Part shown: piece after piece, positions 51,246 through 60,109 of the stretch
Numbering within the stretch: the stretch's first letter is position 1
Layout: each line of letters opens with the position of its first letter
Assembly: GCA_965116665.1 (NCBI GenBank)
Contig: OZ220709.1
Location: 3,534,001-3,598,000 of the forward strand
Direction: 5' to 3'
Length of the DNA stretch: 64,000 bases
Origin: Aldehydirespirator sp965116665
GTDB lineage: Bacteria; Actinomycetota; Acidimicrobiia; Acidimicrobiales; Aldehydirespiratoraceae
Position numbers and translations under genes: made by a program
Notes under the pieces: model-generated
Seen by the model: only the letters and a program-made list of their open reading frames with translations
What the model was told of the DNA's origin: nothing
Database searches by the model: none

Positions 51246-51743
51246 TCAGTGGCGCTTGACGCCTCCGTATTTCATGCGGGTGTCGCTCATCGAGGCTGAG
51301 CGGGCCTCGTCGACGTGGATGTCGCCGTCGACCAGCTCTCCGATGAACAAGGTGTGGGTGCCGAGGTCGATGGCGTGGCGCACCTCACAGTCCATCCAGG
51401 CGATGGCCTCGGTGAACACCGGCGCGCCCGTCGTGGCCTCCCTCACCGGCCGACCGTTGAGGGTTCCGTCGGCGTAGGCAGCCGGCTTGGAGAACTTCAC
51501 GAACACCCGGGTGTCGTCAGCGTTCCACAAGTTGACGGTGAACGAGCCCCCCTCGGAGATGAGACGGTGCGTCACTGCCGTATTGTCCACCCCGACACCT
51601 ATGAGGACCGGTTCCATGGACAGCTGCGTGATCCAGCTCGCGGTCATGCCGTTTCGCTCCTCCCCCGAGCGCGAGCCGATGAGGGCCAGAGCGTTGGGGA
51701 TCTTCCAGGTGAGCCGGTTAACGAGCTGGTCGTCCAGAGCCAT
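51246..51743 (-). CDS. Flavin reductase-like domain protein
   Basis: A 165-residue FMN-binding split-barrel protein of the HpaC/flavin reductase family: GMTASWITQLSMEPVLIGVGV (FMN site), GGSFTVNLW and HTLFIGELVDGDI. Family members supply reduced flavin to two-component monooxygenases, so it is a candidate partner of the HpaB-like enzyme 1.9 kb away, although not in the same operon. ATG 51743 is at leaderless spacing from TAGGGT. Confidence 0.87.
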   Translation of the reverse strand: MALDDQLVNRLTWKIPNALALIGSRSGEERNGMTASWITQLSMEPVLIGVGVDNTAVTHRLISEGGSFTVNLWNADDTRVFVKFSKPAAYADGTLNGRPVREATTGAPVFTEAIAWMDCEVRHAIDLGTHTLFIGELVDGDIHVDEARSASMSDTRMKYGGVKRH

Positions 51744-51749
51744 GGCGCC

Positions 51750-51755
51750 ACCCTA
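51750..51755 (-). promoter_or_regulatory. -10 element TAGGGT, leaderless start of the flavin reductase gene
   Basis: On the minus strand TAGGGT, six bases, then ATG at 51743. Confidence 0.45.
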
Positions 51756-51767
51756 TCGGGGGGTCTG

Positions 51768-52604
51768 ATGCGACCCCGAGGCTTCGCCCCCGAAGGGCTG
51801 TTCATGGTCGGAGCGGTGTCGCAGTACCTGGGCGCGGCGGTGGCCGCAGCACTGTTCGACGAGCTGGCTCCGGGCGGGGTGGCGCTGCTGAGAGTGCTGG
51901 CCGCAGGGGCGATCGTCGTTGCGCTGCGGCGCTCATGGCGGCGACGCTGGGAGCGGTCGGTGCTGGTCCGGGCGGCGGCCTTCGGCGTGTCGCTGGCCGC
52001 CATGAACCTCTGCTTCTACCTGGCCATGGACCGGCTGCCGCTGGGCAACGCGGTGGCCATCGAGTTCACCGGACCGGTGGTGGTGGCGGCCATCGGGGCA
52101 CGCACACTGCGCTCGGGGGGGTCATTGGCGCTGGCGGTGGCAGGGGTGCTGGTGCTGGCCGGGGTGGAGTCCGAGGGCACCGCCGGTGGCGTGGGGTTCG
52201 CGCTGCTGGCCGCGGCGTTCTGGGCCGGCTACATCCTGCTCGGCCACCGGGTGGCCCGCAGCCCGGCCTCGGTGGACGGGCTGGGGCTGGGGATGCTCGT
52301 CGGCGCGGTGGCCATCAGCCCCTTCGGCGCCGCTGCGGTGGGCGGGGCGCTGGACTCGCCCCTGGTGCTCGTGCTGGGCGCGGCCACCGGTCTGCTGTCG
52401 AACGTGATCCCCTACAGGATCGACCAGGCGGTGATGCGCCGGGTGGACCCGCACCGCTTCGCCCTGCTACAGGCGATCCTGCCGGCGACCGCCACAGTGG
52501 TGGGACTGGTTGCGCTCGCCCAGGTGCCCAGCGGCCGGGAGTTCGGCATCGGCCTGGTGATCCTCGCCATCGTGGCCGGCCGTCCCGACGCCGATCCCGA
52601 CTAG
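51768..52604 (+). CDS. EamA family transporter
   Basis: A 278-residue drug/metabolite transporter with ten predicted helices in two EamA halves: GLFMVGAVSQYLGAAVAAAL to IEFTGPVVVAAIG, then FALLAAAFWAGYILLGHRVA to LQAILPATATVVGLVALAQ. It resembles RhtA-type amino acid exporters. ATG 51768 is divergent from the flavin reductase gene; the stop overlaps the convergent asd gene by four bases. Confidence 0.85.
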   Translation: MRPRGFAPEGLFMVGAVSQYLGAAVAAALFDELAPGGVALLRVLAAGAIVVALRRSWRRRWERSVLVRAAAFGVSLAAMNLCFYLAMDRLPLGNAVAIEFTGPVVVAAIGARTLRSGGSLALAVAGVLVLAGVESEGTAGGVGFALLAAAFWAGYILLGHRVARSPASVDGLGLGMLVGAVAISPFGAAAVGGALDSPLVLVLGAATGLLSNVIPYRIDQAVMRRVDPHRFALLQAILPATATVVGLVALAQVPSGREFGIGLVILAIVAGRPDADPD

Positions 52605-53638
52605 GCGGCGGGGAGGAGGCCGCGGTCGGCCATCGCCTCCGCGATCTGGATGGCGTTCAGCGCGGCCCCCTTGCGGAGATTGTCACCCGAGACGAACAGC
52701 GACAGCCCGTTGGGGCGGGTGGGGTCGCGGCGGATGCGGCCCACGTACGACGGATCGGCGCCGGCCGCCTTCAGCGGGGTGGGCACGTCGGCCAGCACCA
52801 CGCCGGGCGCGCCGGCCAGCACGTCCGTCGCCCGCTCGGGGGTGATCGGGCGCTGGAACGAGGCGCTGATCGACAGGGAGTGGCCGCAGTACACCGGCAC
52901 CCGTACGCAGGTGGCCGCCACGGCCAGGTCGGGCAGTTCGAGGATCTTGCGGCTCTCGTGGGTGAGCTTCTGCTCCTCGTCGGTCTCGCCGGTGCCGTCG
53001 TCGACAATCGAGCCGGCCAGCGGGATGACGTTGAACGCGATCGGTTCGGGGAACTTCTCGCCCGCCTGCAGGCCGGCCGCGCCACCGTCGAAGGTGAGCG
53101 AGGGGGCGTCGTCGCCCGCTTTCTGGACCTGCTCGTGCAGCTCGTCCACCCCGGCCAGGCCCGCGCCCGAGACGGTCTGGTAGGTCGACACCACCATGGC
53201 GACCAGGCCCGCCTCGGCGTCGAGGCGCTTCAGCGGCGGCATGGCCACCATGGTCGTGCAGTTGGGGTTGGCGACGATGCCCTTGGGTCTCGACTCCAGC
53301 GCATGGGGATTGACCTCCGACACCACTAAGGGCACATCGGGGTCGCGCCGCCAGGCCGAGGAGTTGTCGATCACCGCCGCGCCGGCCGCGGCGACTCGTT
53401 CGGCCAGGGCCCGGCTGGTGGTGGCCCCGGCGGAGAACAGGCACACGTCGAGCCCGGCGTAGTCGGCGACAGCGGCGTCCTCCACCACGATGGCCCGGTC
53501 GCGCCAGTGCAGCGTGCGCCCGGCCGAACGCGACGAGGCGAACAAGCGCAACCGGTCCACCGGGAAGTCGCGCTCGTCGAGCAGGGCCCGCATGACTCCG
53601 CCCACCTGGCCGGTTGCGCCTACAACCCCGACATCCAT
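52601..53638 (-). CDS. asd: Aspartate-semialdehyde dehydrogenase
   Basis: Second step of the aspartate pathway to Lys, Thr and Met; 345 residues. NADP-binding GVVGATGQVGGVM (4-16), catalytic Cys in NPNCTTM, and GNNLRKGAALNAIQIAE-like SGDNLRKGAALNAIQIAE at the end. ATG 53638 lies eight bases after a TAGTCT box, so it may have its own promoter besides read-through from lysC, whose stop is 44 bases upstream. Confidence 0.95.
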   Translation of the reverse strand: MDVGVVGATGQVGGVMRALLDERDFPVDRLRLFASSRSAGRTLHWRDRAIVVEDAAVADYAGLDVCLFSAGATTSRALAERVAAAGAAVIDNSSAWRRDPDVPLVVSEVNPHALESRPKGIVANPNCTTMVAMPPLKRLDAEAGLVAMVVSTYQTVSGAGLAGVDELHEQVQKAGDDAPSLTFDGGAAGLQAGEKFPEPIAFNVIPLAGSIVDDGTGETDEEQKLTHESRKILELPDLAVAATCVRVPVYCGHSLSISASFQRPITPERATDVLAGAPGVVLADVPTPLKAAGADPSYVGRIRRDPTRPNGLSLFVSGDNLRKGAALNAIQIAEAMADRGLLPAA

Positions 53639-53682
53639 AGGGCCGCAGACTACCGGTGCGGCCTCTCGGTGCGGAGCGCTGA

Positions 53683-54921
53683 TCAGTAGACGCTGACGCG
53701 GTCGGCGGGGTCCTTGTCGAGCTCGAACGACTCATGCAGCGCGACCACGGCCCGCTCCATGTCGCCGGCCCGGATCACGCAGGAGATCCGGATGGCGGAC
53801 GTCGAGATCATCTCGATGTTGATTCCCGCCGCGGCCAGCGTCTCGAACATCCGGGCGGCCACGCCCGGATTGGTCTGCATGCCGGCCCCAATCAGGCTCA
53901 CCCGGGCGATGCCGTCGTCGGCGGACACATCGTCGGCGCCCAACTCGCCGGTAAGCCCCTGCGCCACCGACCGGGCCGCATCGAGCTGCAGCCGGGGCAC
54001 GGTGAAGCTGATATCGGTGACGCCCTCGCTCGACACGTTCTGCACGATCATGTCGACGTTGACGTCGGTCTCGGCCAGCGCCCGGAACAGCCGGCCAGCC
54101 ACACCGGGCTTGTCGGCGACCCCCGAGACGGTCATCTTCGCCTCGCTGGCGTCGTGGGTGACGGCCGAGATGATGGCGTGCTCCATGGCTTCCTCCCCGG
54201 TAACTGTGGTGCCCGGCATCCAGCTGAACGCGGATCGCACGTGCAGCTCGACGCCATATGACCTGGCCAGCTCCACTGCCCGCATGGCTGGCTTCGGGCA
54301 GCCGCTGGCGGTCATCTCCAGCAGCTCGTCGAACGAGACCGCATCCATGCGCCGGGCCTGGGGCACCAGGCGAGGGTCGGCGCTGAACACCCCGGGCACG
54401 TCGGTGTAGATCTCGCAATAGTCCGCGCCGAGGACGTGGGCCAGCGCCACCGCAGTGGTGTCGGAGCCTCCCCGGCCGAAGAACGTAACGTCGCCGTCGA
54501 CGGACACCCCCTGGGAACCGCCCACCACCGGCACCATGCCGCGAGCCAGCGCATCGGTGATGCGACCCGGCGTGATCGCCACGATCTTGGCCCCGGTGTG
54601 GGTGGTGTCGGTGCGGAACCCGGCCTGGCTGCCAGTGAACGATGCCGCCGGCACTCCCACGTCGCTCAGTGCCATGGCCATCAGGGCGCAGGCCTTGCGC
54701 TCGCCCCCGGTGATGAGCATGTCGACCTCGCGGCCGGGCGGGTCCGCGGCCACGTCGGAGGCCATCCGGAGCAGCTGGTCGGTCTCGCTTCCCATGGCCG
54801 AGACGACCAGCACGACCTCGTCGCCGTGGCTGCGGCGGCGCGCCACATGGTCGGCCACGACCCGGATGCGGTCGGGGCCGGCTACCGAGGTGCCGCCGAA
54901 CTTCTCTACTACGAATGCCAC
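53683..54921 (-). CDS. lysC: Aspartate kinase
   Basis: First step of the aspartate pathway; 412 residues. Kinase domain with VEKFGGTSV (5-13), FFGRGGSDTTAVALA and EIYTDVPGVFSADPR, then two ACT domains (~265-400), which suggest feedback control by Lys and/or Thr as in other actinobacteria. Start GTG 54921, eight bases after TAGCCT. Followed by asd, the normal actinobacterial order. Confidence 0.96.
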   Translation of the reverse strand: MAFVVEKFGGTSVAGPDRIRVVADHVARRRSHGDEVVLVVSAMGSETDQLLRMASDVAADPPGREVDMLITGGERKACALMAMALSDVGVPAASFTGSQAGFRTDTTHTGAKIVAITPGRITDALARGMVPVVGGSQGVSVDGDVTFFGRGGSDTTAVALAHVLGADYCEIYTDVPGVFSADPRLVPQARRMDAVSFDELLEMTASGCPKPAMRAVELARSYGVELHVRSAFSWMPGTTVTGEEAMEHAIISAVTHDASEAKMTVSGVADKPGVAGRLFRALAETDVNVDMIVQNVSSEGVTDISFTVPRLQLDAARSVAQGLTGELGADDVSADDGIARVSLIGAGMQTNPGVAARMFETLAAAGINIEMISTSAIRISCVIRAGDMERAVVALHESFELDKDPADRVSVY

Positions 54922-55018
54922 CGCTGATCAGGCTACCGGCGCGGCTAGTGGGGCCCGGCGGGCAATTGCCCCGGCGCAAGCCGCAGTAACTGCGCCAATC
55001 CGTGGCATTCTTTCAGGC

Positions 55019-55420
55019 GTGAGCGAGCCGCTCGCGATCGACGAGATAGTCCTGAAGGTGCCCGCCACGGCCGCCTGCGGCCGGATCGTGCGCGTGGGCG
55101 CCGCCGCGGTGGCGCTGCGCCAGGGCATGTCGTTCACCGAGATCGACGAGTTGCGGGCGGCCATGGACCAGGCAACAGAGCTGCTGCTCTCACCGCCGGC
55201 GGGTGCCGACGCCACCATCGTGTGCGTGCTCCGGGCCCGGGGAGGCCGCCTCGAGGTGGACTTGGAACGCACTGACGGAGCCAGCGTCGCGACAACCGAC
55301 GCGGCCCGGTTCAAGAAGGCGGCGGACGCCTCGAACGTGACGGCCACGGTGGAGTCCCAGCGGGGACGGCTGCTGATGAGCAAGGACATCGGCCGGCCCG
55401 GAAGCCGCCCCGCCGCCTGA
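55019..55420 (+). CDS. Putative anti-sigma factor-type ATPase (RsbW-like HATPase_c_2)
   Basis: A 133-residue protein whose first half follows the HATPase_c_2 pattern of anti-sigma regulatory kinases: VPATAACGRIVRVGAAAVAL, a helix of GMSFTEIDELRAAMDQATEL and then strands CVLRARGGRLEVDLERTDG. The ATP-lid (G1/G2) motifs are weak and the C-terminus is basic, so it may not bind ATP. It could partner the STAS protein at 16.9 kb, but this is inference. GTG 55019 lacks a strong ribosome site. Confidence 0.6.
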   Translation: MSEPLAIDEIVLKVPATAACGRIVRVGAAAVALRQGMSFTEIDELRAAMDQATELLLSPPAGADATIVCVLRARGGRLEVDLERTDGASVATTDAARFKKAADASNVTATVESQRGRLLMSKDIGRPGSRPAA

Positions 55421-55443
55421 GGGAAAGCCTCAGCGCCGAAAAT

Positions 55444-55881
55444 TCAGCGACCGGTCGAACCGAAGCCCTGGTCGCCGCGCGTGGAGGGGTCGAGGTTGTC
55501 CACCTCCACCAGGCGCACCTGCTCCACCGCCATCACCACCAGCTGAGCGATCCGCTCGCCCCGCTCCACCGCGAACGGTTCGGACGGATCGGTGTTCACC
55601 AGCACCACCTTGAGCTCGCCCCGGTAGCCGGAGTCGATCAATCCGGGCGTGTTCAGGCAGGTCACGCCGTGCTTGAGGGCCAGCCCGCTACGGGGGAGCA
55701 CGAAGCCGGCGCATCCCTCCGGCAACGAGACAGCCACGCCGGTGGGCACCAGCGCCCGGCCCCCTCCCGCGGCGAGGACGGCGGGGGTGCGGGCCATCAA
55801 GTCGATGCCGGCGTCACCGGGCCGGGCATAGGAGGGCAGGGGCAGGTCAGGATCGAGCCGGAGCACGGAAACATCGAGCAC
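55444..55881 (-). CDS. dut: dUTP diphosphatase
   Basis: Trimeric dUTPase that removes dUTP and supplies dUMP; 145 residues. The five family motifs are visible: PGDAGIDLMA (22-31), PRSGLALKHG, GLIDSGYRGELKV, RGERIAQLVV and the C-terminal RGDQGFGSTGR. GTG 55881 is at leaderless spacing from TACTCT. The ~170 bases between it and orn hold no gene I can support. Confidence 0.96.
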   Translation of the reverse strand: MLDVSVLRLDPDLPLPSYARPGDAGIDLMARTPAVLAAGGGRALVPTGVAVSLPEGCAGFVLPRSGLALKHGVTCLNTPGLIDSGYRGELKVVLVNTDPSEPFAVERGERIAQLVVMAVEQVRLVEVDNLDPSTRGDQGFGSTGR

Positions 55882-55887
55882 CGGCCG

Positions 55888-55893
55888 AGAGTA
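55888..55893 (-). promoter_or_regulatory. -10 element TACTCT, leaderless start of dut
   Basis: On the minus strand TACTCT, six bases, then GTG at 55881. Confidence 0.5.
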
Positions 55894-56041
55894 GCCAAGA
55901 GGCCGAGCGGGTGGGCGACCACGATGACGAAGTCGCAGTACGTGCAGCGAGGCCGTGGCCCCAGCGGCCCTCAGGTCGCAGCGAACAAGAGCGGGACGCG
56001 CAGACGGTGCCCACGCATCCCGCGCGGCTGTTGGGGATCGT

Positions 56042-56047
56042 TATCCT
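56042..56047 (+). promoter_or_regulatory. -10 element TATCCT, leaderless start of orn
   Basis: TATCCT, six bases, then GTG at 56054. Confidence 0.5.
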
Positions 56048-56053
56048 GCCTCG

Positions 56054-56608
56054 GTGCTCGCGTGGATGGACCTGGAGATGACCGGCCTGGATCCCGAGCT
56101 CCACGCCATCGTCGAGATCGCCGTGCTCATCACCGACGACGACCTGGAGATCGTCGCCACCGGACCCGACATCGTGGTCCGCCAGCCGGAGGACGTCCTG
56201 GCCCGCATGGGCGACACCGTGCGCACCATGCACACCAGCAGCGGACTGCTCGACGCGGTGAGAGCCTCGACCGTGAACCTGGCCGACGCGGGCCGCGAGG
56301 TGCTCACGTTCCTGCGATCACACATCGACGGGCCCCGGACCGTCCCGCTGTGCGGCAACTCCATCGGCACCGACCGCCGGTTCCTGGCCCGGCACCTGCC
56401 CGAGGTCGAGAACTTCTTGCACTACCGCTCGATCGACGTGTCCACCGTGAAAGAGCTGGCCCGCCGCTGGCAACCAGCGGTGTATGAGCGTGCACCCGCC
56501 AAGGCAGGGGGTCACCGGGCGCTCGACGACATCCTTGAGAGCCTGGAGGAATTGCGCTGGTACCGCCGGGCCGGGTTCATCGGTGCACGAGCTGTGCAGA
56601 AACCATGA
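56054..56608 (+). CDS. orn: Oligoribonuclease
   Basis: 3'-5' exonuclease that degrades RNA dinucleotides; 184 residues. DEDDh motifs: WMDLEMTGLD (Exo I, Asp and Glu), CGNSIGTDRRFLARHLP (Exo II) and GGHRALDDILES (Exo III with His and Asp). GTG 56054 gives the canonical start a few residues before Exo I and lies at leaderless spacing. The next gene starts inside its stop codon (ATGA). Confidence 0.95.
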   Translation: MLAWMDLEMTGLDPELHAIVEIAVLITDDDLEIVATGPDIVVRQPEDVLARMGDTVRTMHTSSGLLDAVRASTVNLADAGREVLTFLRSHIDGPRTVPLCGNSIGTDRRFLARHLPEVENFLHYRSIDVSTVKELARRWQPAVYERAPAKAGGHRALDDILESLEELRWYRRAGFIGARAVQKP

Positions 56609-57750
56609 CGGCGAGGACCTACACCAAGCAGGAACAGGAGCCCGCGTCCCCGGAGGTGACCGAGGTGGCCCCCGGGGTGCTGAGGATGCAGCTTCCGATC
56701 AGCATGCCGGGCCTGGGCCACGTCAACTGCTACGCGCTGGTCGACGCCGACGGCGCGGCCCTGGTGGACCCCGGACTGCCCGGCGAGGAGTCGTGGGCGG
56801 CGCTGGTCGACCGGCTCGAGCAGGCCGGCATTCCCCTGCGTCGAGTGCATACGACCGTCGTCACCCACTCCCACCCCGATCATTACGGCGGCAGCCACCA
56901 GCTGCGCTCCGAGACCGGCGCCGAGTTGCTGGCCCACGCCGCCTTCACCTCCAGCCCCGCCGCCGACGATGCCAACGCCGACATCGACCTGGAGCTGCTG
57001 GAACTGGACGCCGAGGCGCTGATCGAACTCTGGAAGGCCAAGCTGGCGGACCGGGGCAGCACCCCGTGGGGCACCCGCCGGGAGCCACCCCCCGACGAGG
57101 CAATCCGCCTGTTCATCGAGAGCAACGTCGAGGGCCAGGTGCCCCGCTTCCGGGTGCCCGAGCCCACCATCCGGGTCGCGGAGGGCGACCCGGTGCGGCT
57201 GGCGGGGCGGGACTGGTTCGCAGTCCACACTCCCGGCCACACCATCGACCACCTCTGCCTGTGGGATCCGACCGAGGGCGTGCTGCTGTCGGGGGACCAC
57301 GTGCTGCCCACCATCACGCCCCACATAGCGGGCTCGACCGACCTCGCCGACCCGCTGGCGGCCTTCTTCGAGTCGCTGACCCGGGTGGGGGCGTTCGAGG
57401 GGGTCAAGGTGTGCCTGCCCGCCCACGGTCACCCGTTCGCCGACCTGCGGGGCCGGACCGACAGCATCCGCCGCCACCACATCGAGCGGCTCGACGTGCT
57501 GCGGGCCGCGGCCGCCGCGCTCGGCAACGCGCCGGTGGAGGCCTACATGAAGGAACTCTTCACCGAGCGGGCCTGGGGGGACATGGCCGCCAGCGAGACG
57601 TTCGCCCATCTCGAGCACCTGCGGGTGATCGGGGAGGTCGACAGCAGCCGCGACGGCGACGGCCTGCTGCTCTACCGACCGGCAGATCCCGACCGGGCTC
57701 ATGCCGGGCGCGCTGGTTCCGACCGGGCTCATGCCCAGCGCGACCGGTAG
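56605..57750 (+). CDS. Metallo-beta-lactamase-fold hydrolase
   Basis: A 381-residue MBL-fold protein with the zinc motif THSHPDHYGG (~90-99), HTPGHTIDHLCLW, SGDHVLP and PAHGHPF, all four hallmark segments. The C-terminal ~110 residues (DSIRRHHIERLDVLRAAAAA..) resemble the helical winged domain of LACTB2-like hydrolases. Its last codons include a short duplication (CCGACCGGGCTCATGCC twice, near 57690-57735). ATGA-coupled to orn. Substrate unknown. Confidence 0.88.
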   Translation: MTARTYTKQEQEPASPEVTEVAPGVLRMQLPISMPGLGHVNCYALVDADGAALVDPGLPGEESWAALVDRLEQAGIPLRRVHTTVVTHSHPDHYGGSHQLRSETGAELLAHAAFTSSPAADDANADIDLELLELDAEALIELWKAKLADRGSTPWGTRREPPPDEAIRLFIESNVEGQVPRFRVPEPTIRVAEGDPVRLAGRDWFAVHTPGHTIDHLCLWDPTEGVLLSGDHVLPTITPHIAGSTDLADPLAAFFESLTRVGAFEGVKVCLPAHGHPFADLRGRTDSIRRHHIERLDVLRAAAAALGNAPVEAYMKELFTERAWGDMAASETFAHLEHLRVIGEVDSSRDGDGLLLYRPADPDRAHAGRAGSDRAHAQRDR

Positions 57751-57787
57751 CGCACGCCCGGCCATGCCGGCGTCCGAGGGCGGAGAC

Positions 57788-58336
57788 GTGAGGGACGAGC
57801 CGGACCGGGGAGGCGGCATCCGGGCACGCCTGCTCATCGCGCTCGCCGCGGTGGCGGCCGCGACCGTGATCGCGTTCGCGGCGGAGGCTGTCCTCTCGCC
57901 GGACACCTCCGAGGACGCCGACCTATCCGATCTCACCTTCGACCTCTTCGACGGCGGCACCGGCGCTATCGCCGACTACGAGGGCACCCCGCTGGTGGTG
58001 AACTTCTTCGCGTCGTGGTGCCCGCCGTGCGTTCGGGAGATGCCCGAGTTCCAGGACGTGTTCGAGAGTCTCGAAGGCCGGGTGGCGTTCCTGGGGCTGT
58101 CGCAGGACTCGTCGACGCAGGCTGCTCTCGACCTGGTGGAGCGGACAGGCGTCACCTACGACGTGGGCTGGGACCTCGACCTGGAGGTGTACGGGGCGAC
58201 GGAGAGCATCGCCATGCCCACCACCGCATTCGTGTCGTCCTCCGGCGAGCTGCTCGACACCTTCGCCGGAGTTCTCGACGCCGAGTCGCTGGCCGAACTC
58301 ATCGAGAATGTTCTCGGTGTAGCGGCTAGACCGTAG
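57788..58336 (+). CDS. TlpA/ResA-like membrane-anchored thioredoxin
   Basis: A 182-residue thiol-disulfide oxidoreductase outside the membrane: N-terminal anchor helix (LLIALAAVAAATVIAFAAEA), then a thioredoxin fold with WCPPC in FFASWCPPCVREMPEF and the cis-Pro in AMPTTAFV. GTG 57788 is chosen for GAGGG seven bases upstream; ATG 57764 and earlier codons are possible. ccdA follows after four bases, the classic pair for cytochrome c maturation or extracytoplasmic thiol reduction. Confidence 0.88.
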   Translation: MRDEPDRGGGIRARLLIALAAVAAATVIAFAAEAVLSPDTSEDADLSDLTFDLFDGGTGAIADYEGTPLVVNFFASWCPPCVREMPEFQDVFESLEGRVAFLGLSQDSSTQAALDLVERTGVTYDVGWDLDLEVYGATESIAMPTTAFVSSSGELLDTFAGVLDAESLAELIENVLGVAARP

Positions 58337-58340
58337 GACC

Positions 58341-59486
58341 ATGGACTGGGCCGCGATCGCCTACCCGTTCTCTCTGGGCCTAGTCGCCGCGTTCAACCCG
58401 TGCGGCTTCGCCCTGCTGCCCGCCTACCTGTCGTACTTCATCGGCGTCGAGCAGTCTCAGGCCTCGCCGCCGGCGTCGGGCGCACGGACGCTGGGCGCGA
58501 TGTTGCGAGCCATCGGAGTGGCGCTCACGCTCACCGCCGGCTTCATCGTCGTCTTCGGCGCCTTCGGCCTGCTGTTCGAGACGGTGCTCAGCCAGGGCAC
58601 CGTGCTCGATCGCATCGGCTACGTGACGATTGCCATCGGCGTGATCATGGCGCTGCTGGGCCTGTGGCTGCTGACCGGGCGAGCCATCAACCTGCGATTG
58701 CCCAAGATGAACCGGGGCACCGGCGGCCGGGGCCTCGGGTCGGTGTTCATGTTCGGCGTCAGCTACGCGGTGGTCTCGCTGTCATGCACGATCGGTCTGT
58801 TCATCGCGGCGGTGGCTACCAGCTTCTCGTCCGACGGCGTGGCTGACGGGACAGCCAACTTCGTGGCCTACGCGATCGGGATGGGCGCGGTCATGACGTT
58901 CCTGACCCTGGCACTGGCCCTCGCTCGCACCAGCGTGGTGGGGGCGATGCGGAGGATGTTCCGCTGGATCAATCCGATCTCGGGGCTTGTCCTGATCGCG
59001 TCGGGGATCTATGTCGCCAATTACGGCTGGTGGGAACTGCAGATTCTCGACGACCCGCGGGCCACCAACGTGCTGGTCGACAAGTTCACCGAGTTCCAGG
59101 CGGCTGTCAGCAACTGGATCGATCACGCCACCGCGGAGCGCCTGGGCGTGCTGTGCGCTCTGGGGGTGCTCGGCGCCCTGGTGATGGGGTGGCGGCAGGG
59201 CGAGACCAGCGTGTTCCTGCGCCGCTTCATGACCGCGATCTACCTGGCCCTGTACCTGGTGGTGGAGTTCTACTTCAACCGGGGCGACTTCGTGGTCCTG
59301 CCGATCCTGCGTTTCGCCGGCGGGTGGCCGCTGCGGGTCGGCCACTGGTTCACCGATCCGCTCCGCTTCGGGGTGCCGCTGGAGATCCTGTTCACCGCCC
59401 TGGTCGCCTTGATCGTCTGGAGACTCTTGAAGCGGACCAGGCGCCGGCAGCGCCCTGCGCAAGATGCGTTGAACCGGCCGCTTTGA
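58341..59486 (+). CDS. ccdA: CcdA/DsbD-type transmembrane thiol-disulfide transporter
   Basis: A 381-residue membrane protein. The two redox cysteines lie in AAFNPCGFALLPAYLS and SLSCTIGLFIAAVA. The first ~225 residues are the usual six-helix CcdA core; a C-terminal extension of ~150 residues adds three or four more helices, including a W-rich segment (NYGWWELQIL). It passes electrons from cytoplasmic thioredoxin to the TlpA-like protein encoded just upstream. Confidence 0.9.
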   Translation: MDWAAIAYPFSLGLVAAFNPCGFALLPAYLSYFIGVEQSQASPPASGARTLGAMLRAIGVALTLTAGFIVVFGAFGLLFETVLSQGTVLDRIGYVTIAIGVIMALLGLWLLTGRAINLRLPKMNRGTGGRGLGSVFMFGVSYAVVSLSCTIGLFIAAVATSFSSDGVADGTANFVAYAIGMGAVMTFLTLALALARTSVVGAMRRMFRWINPISGLVLIASGIYVANYGWWELQILDDPRATNVLVDKFTEFQAAVSNWIDHATAERLGVLCALGVLGALVMGWRQGETSVFLRRFMTAIYLALYLVVEFYFNRGDFVVLPILRFAGGWPLRVGHWFTDPLRFGVPLEILFTALVALIVWRLLKRTRRRQRPAQDALNRPL

Positions 59487-60109
59487 GCCGAAGCTTCCCG
59501 GAGTTGCTCGCCCACCCGGGCGTGGATGAGGTGTGCGAGCTGCGGGACCGGTTCGGGATCATGGCGTTCCACGGCGGGAACCTGGAGCGCACCACCGACG
59601 TGATCGCCCGGGAGGTCGCCGAGCGCAGCGGAACCTCGTTCTACGCGGTCATCCAGCACGCCCCGCTGCGCGAGCATGTGCCCTCCATCACCATCCGGCC
59701 CGAGCACTCCAGCGGTCTCCGGGAGTTCCTCGACCATGTCCACACGGTCATCGCGGTGCACGGCTACGGCCGCGAGACCCAGTTCTGGAAGGTTCTGCTG
59801 GGGGGCAGCAACCGGAGTCTCGCCAGCCATCTGGCCGGGCACCTGCGAGCCGCGCTGCCGTCCCAATACGGCGTGGTCGACGATCTCGACGAGATTCCGC
59901 GGGGACTGCGGGGGCTGCACCAAGCCAACCCGGTGAACCTCCCCCCGAACGGAGGGGTGCAGCTGGAGCTGCCCCCGACCATCCGCTGGAACAAACGGGC
60001 CCGCAACTGGTCCGACCATGAGGGAACTCCCCGGGCCCCCCAGGTCGGCACCCTCATCGATGCCCTCGTCGATGCCGTTGACGCCTGGACCGCGCCGCCC
60101 GAGAGCTAG
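59483..60109 (+). CDS. Poly-gamma-glutamate hydrolase-like protein
   Basis: A ~208-residue protein similar to the phage PghP/DUF867 zinc peptidases: GIMAFHGGNLERTTDVIARE (zinc His, Glu) and a later TVIAVHGYGRETQFW, with SITIRPEHSS between. Those enzymes cleave poly-gamma-glutamate. The start is TTG 59483, overlapping the ccdA stop (TTGA), since no better codon precedes the conserved part. It has no signal peptide. Convergent with pdxH by four bases. Confidence 0.7.
   Translation: MSRSFPELLAHPGVDEVCELRDRFGIMAFHGGNLERTTDVIAREVAERSGTSFYAVIQHAPLREHVPSITIRPEHSSGLREFLDHVHTVIAVHGYGRETQFWKVLLGGSNRSLASHLAGHLRAALPSQYGVVDDLDEIPRGLRGLHQANPVNLPPNGGVQLELPPTIRWNKRARNWSDHEGTPRAPQVGTLIDALVDAVDAWTAPPES

Noticed and set aside
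55895..56053. Small protein starting at ATG 55924 (MTKSQYVQRGRG...)
   Set aside because: It runs on into orn in another frame for over 180 codons, with shadow-like composition and no ribosome site.
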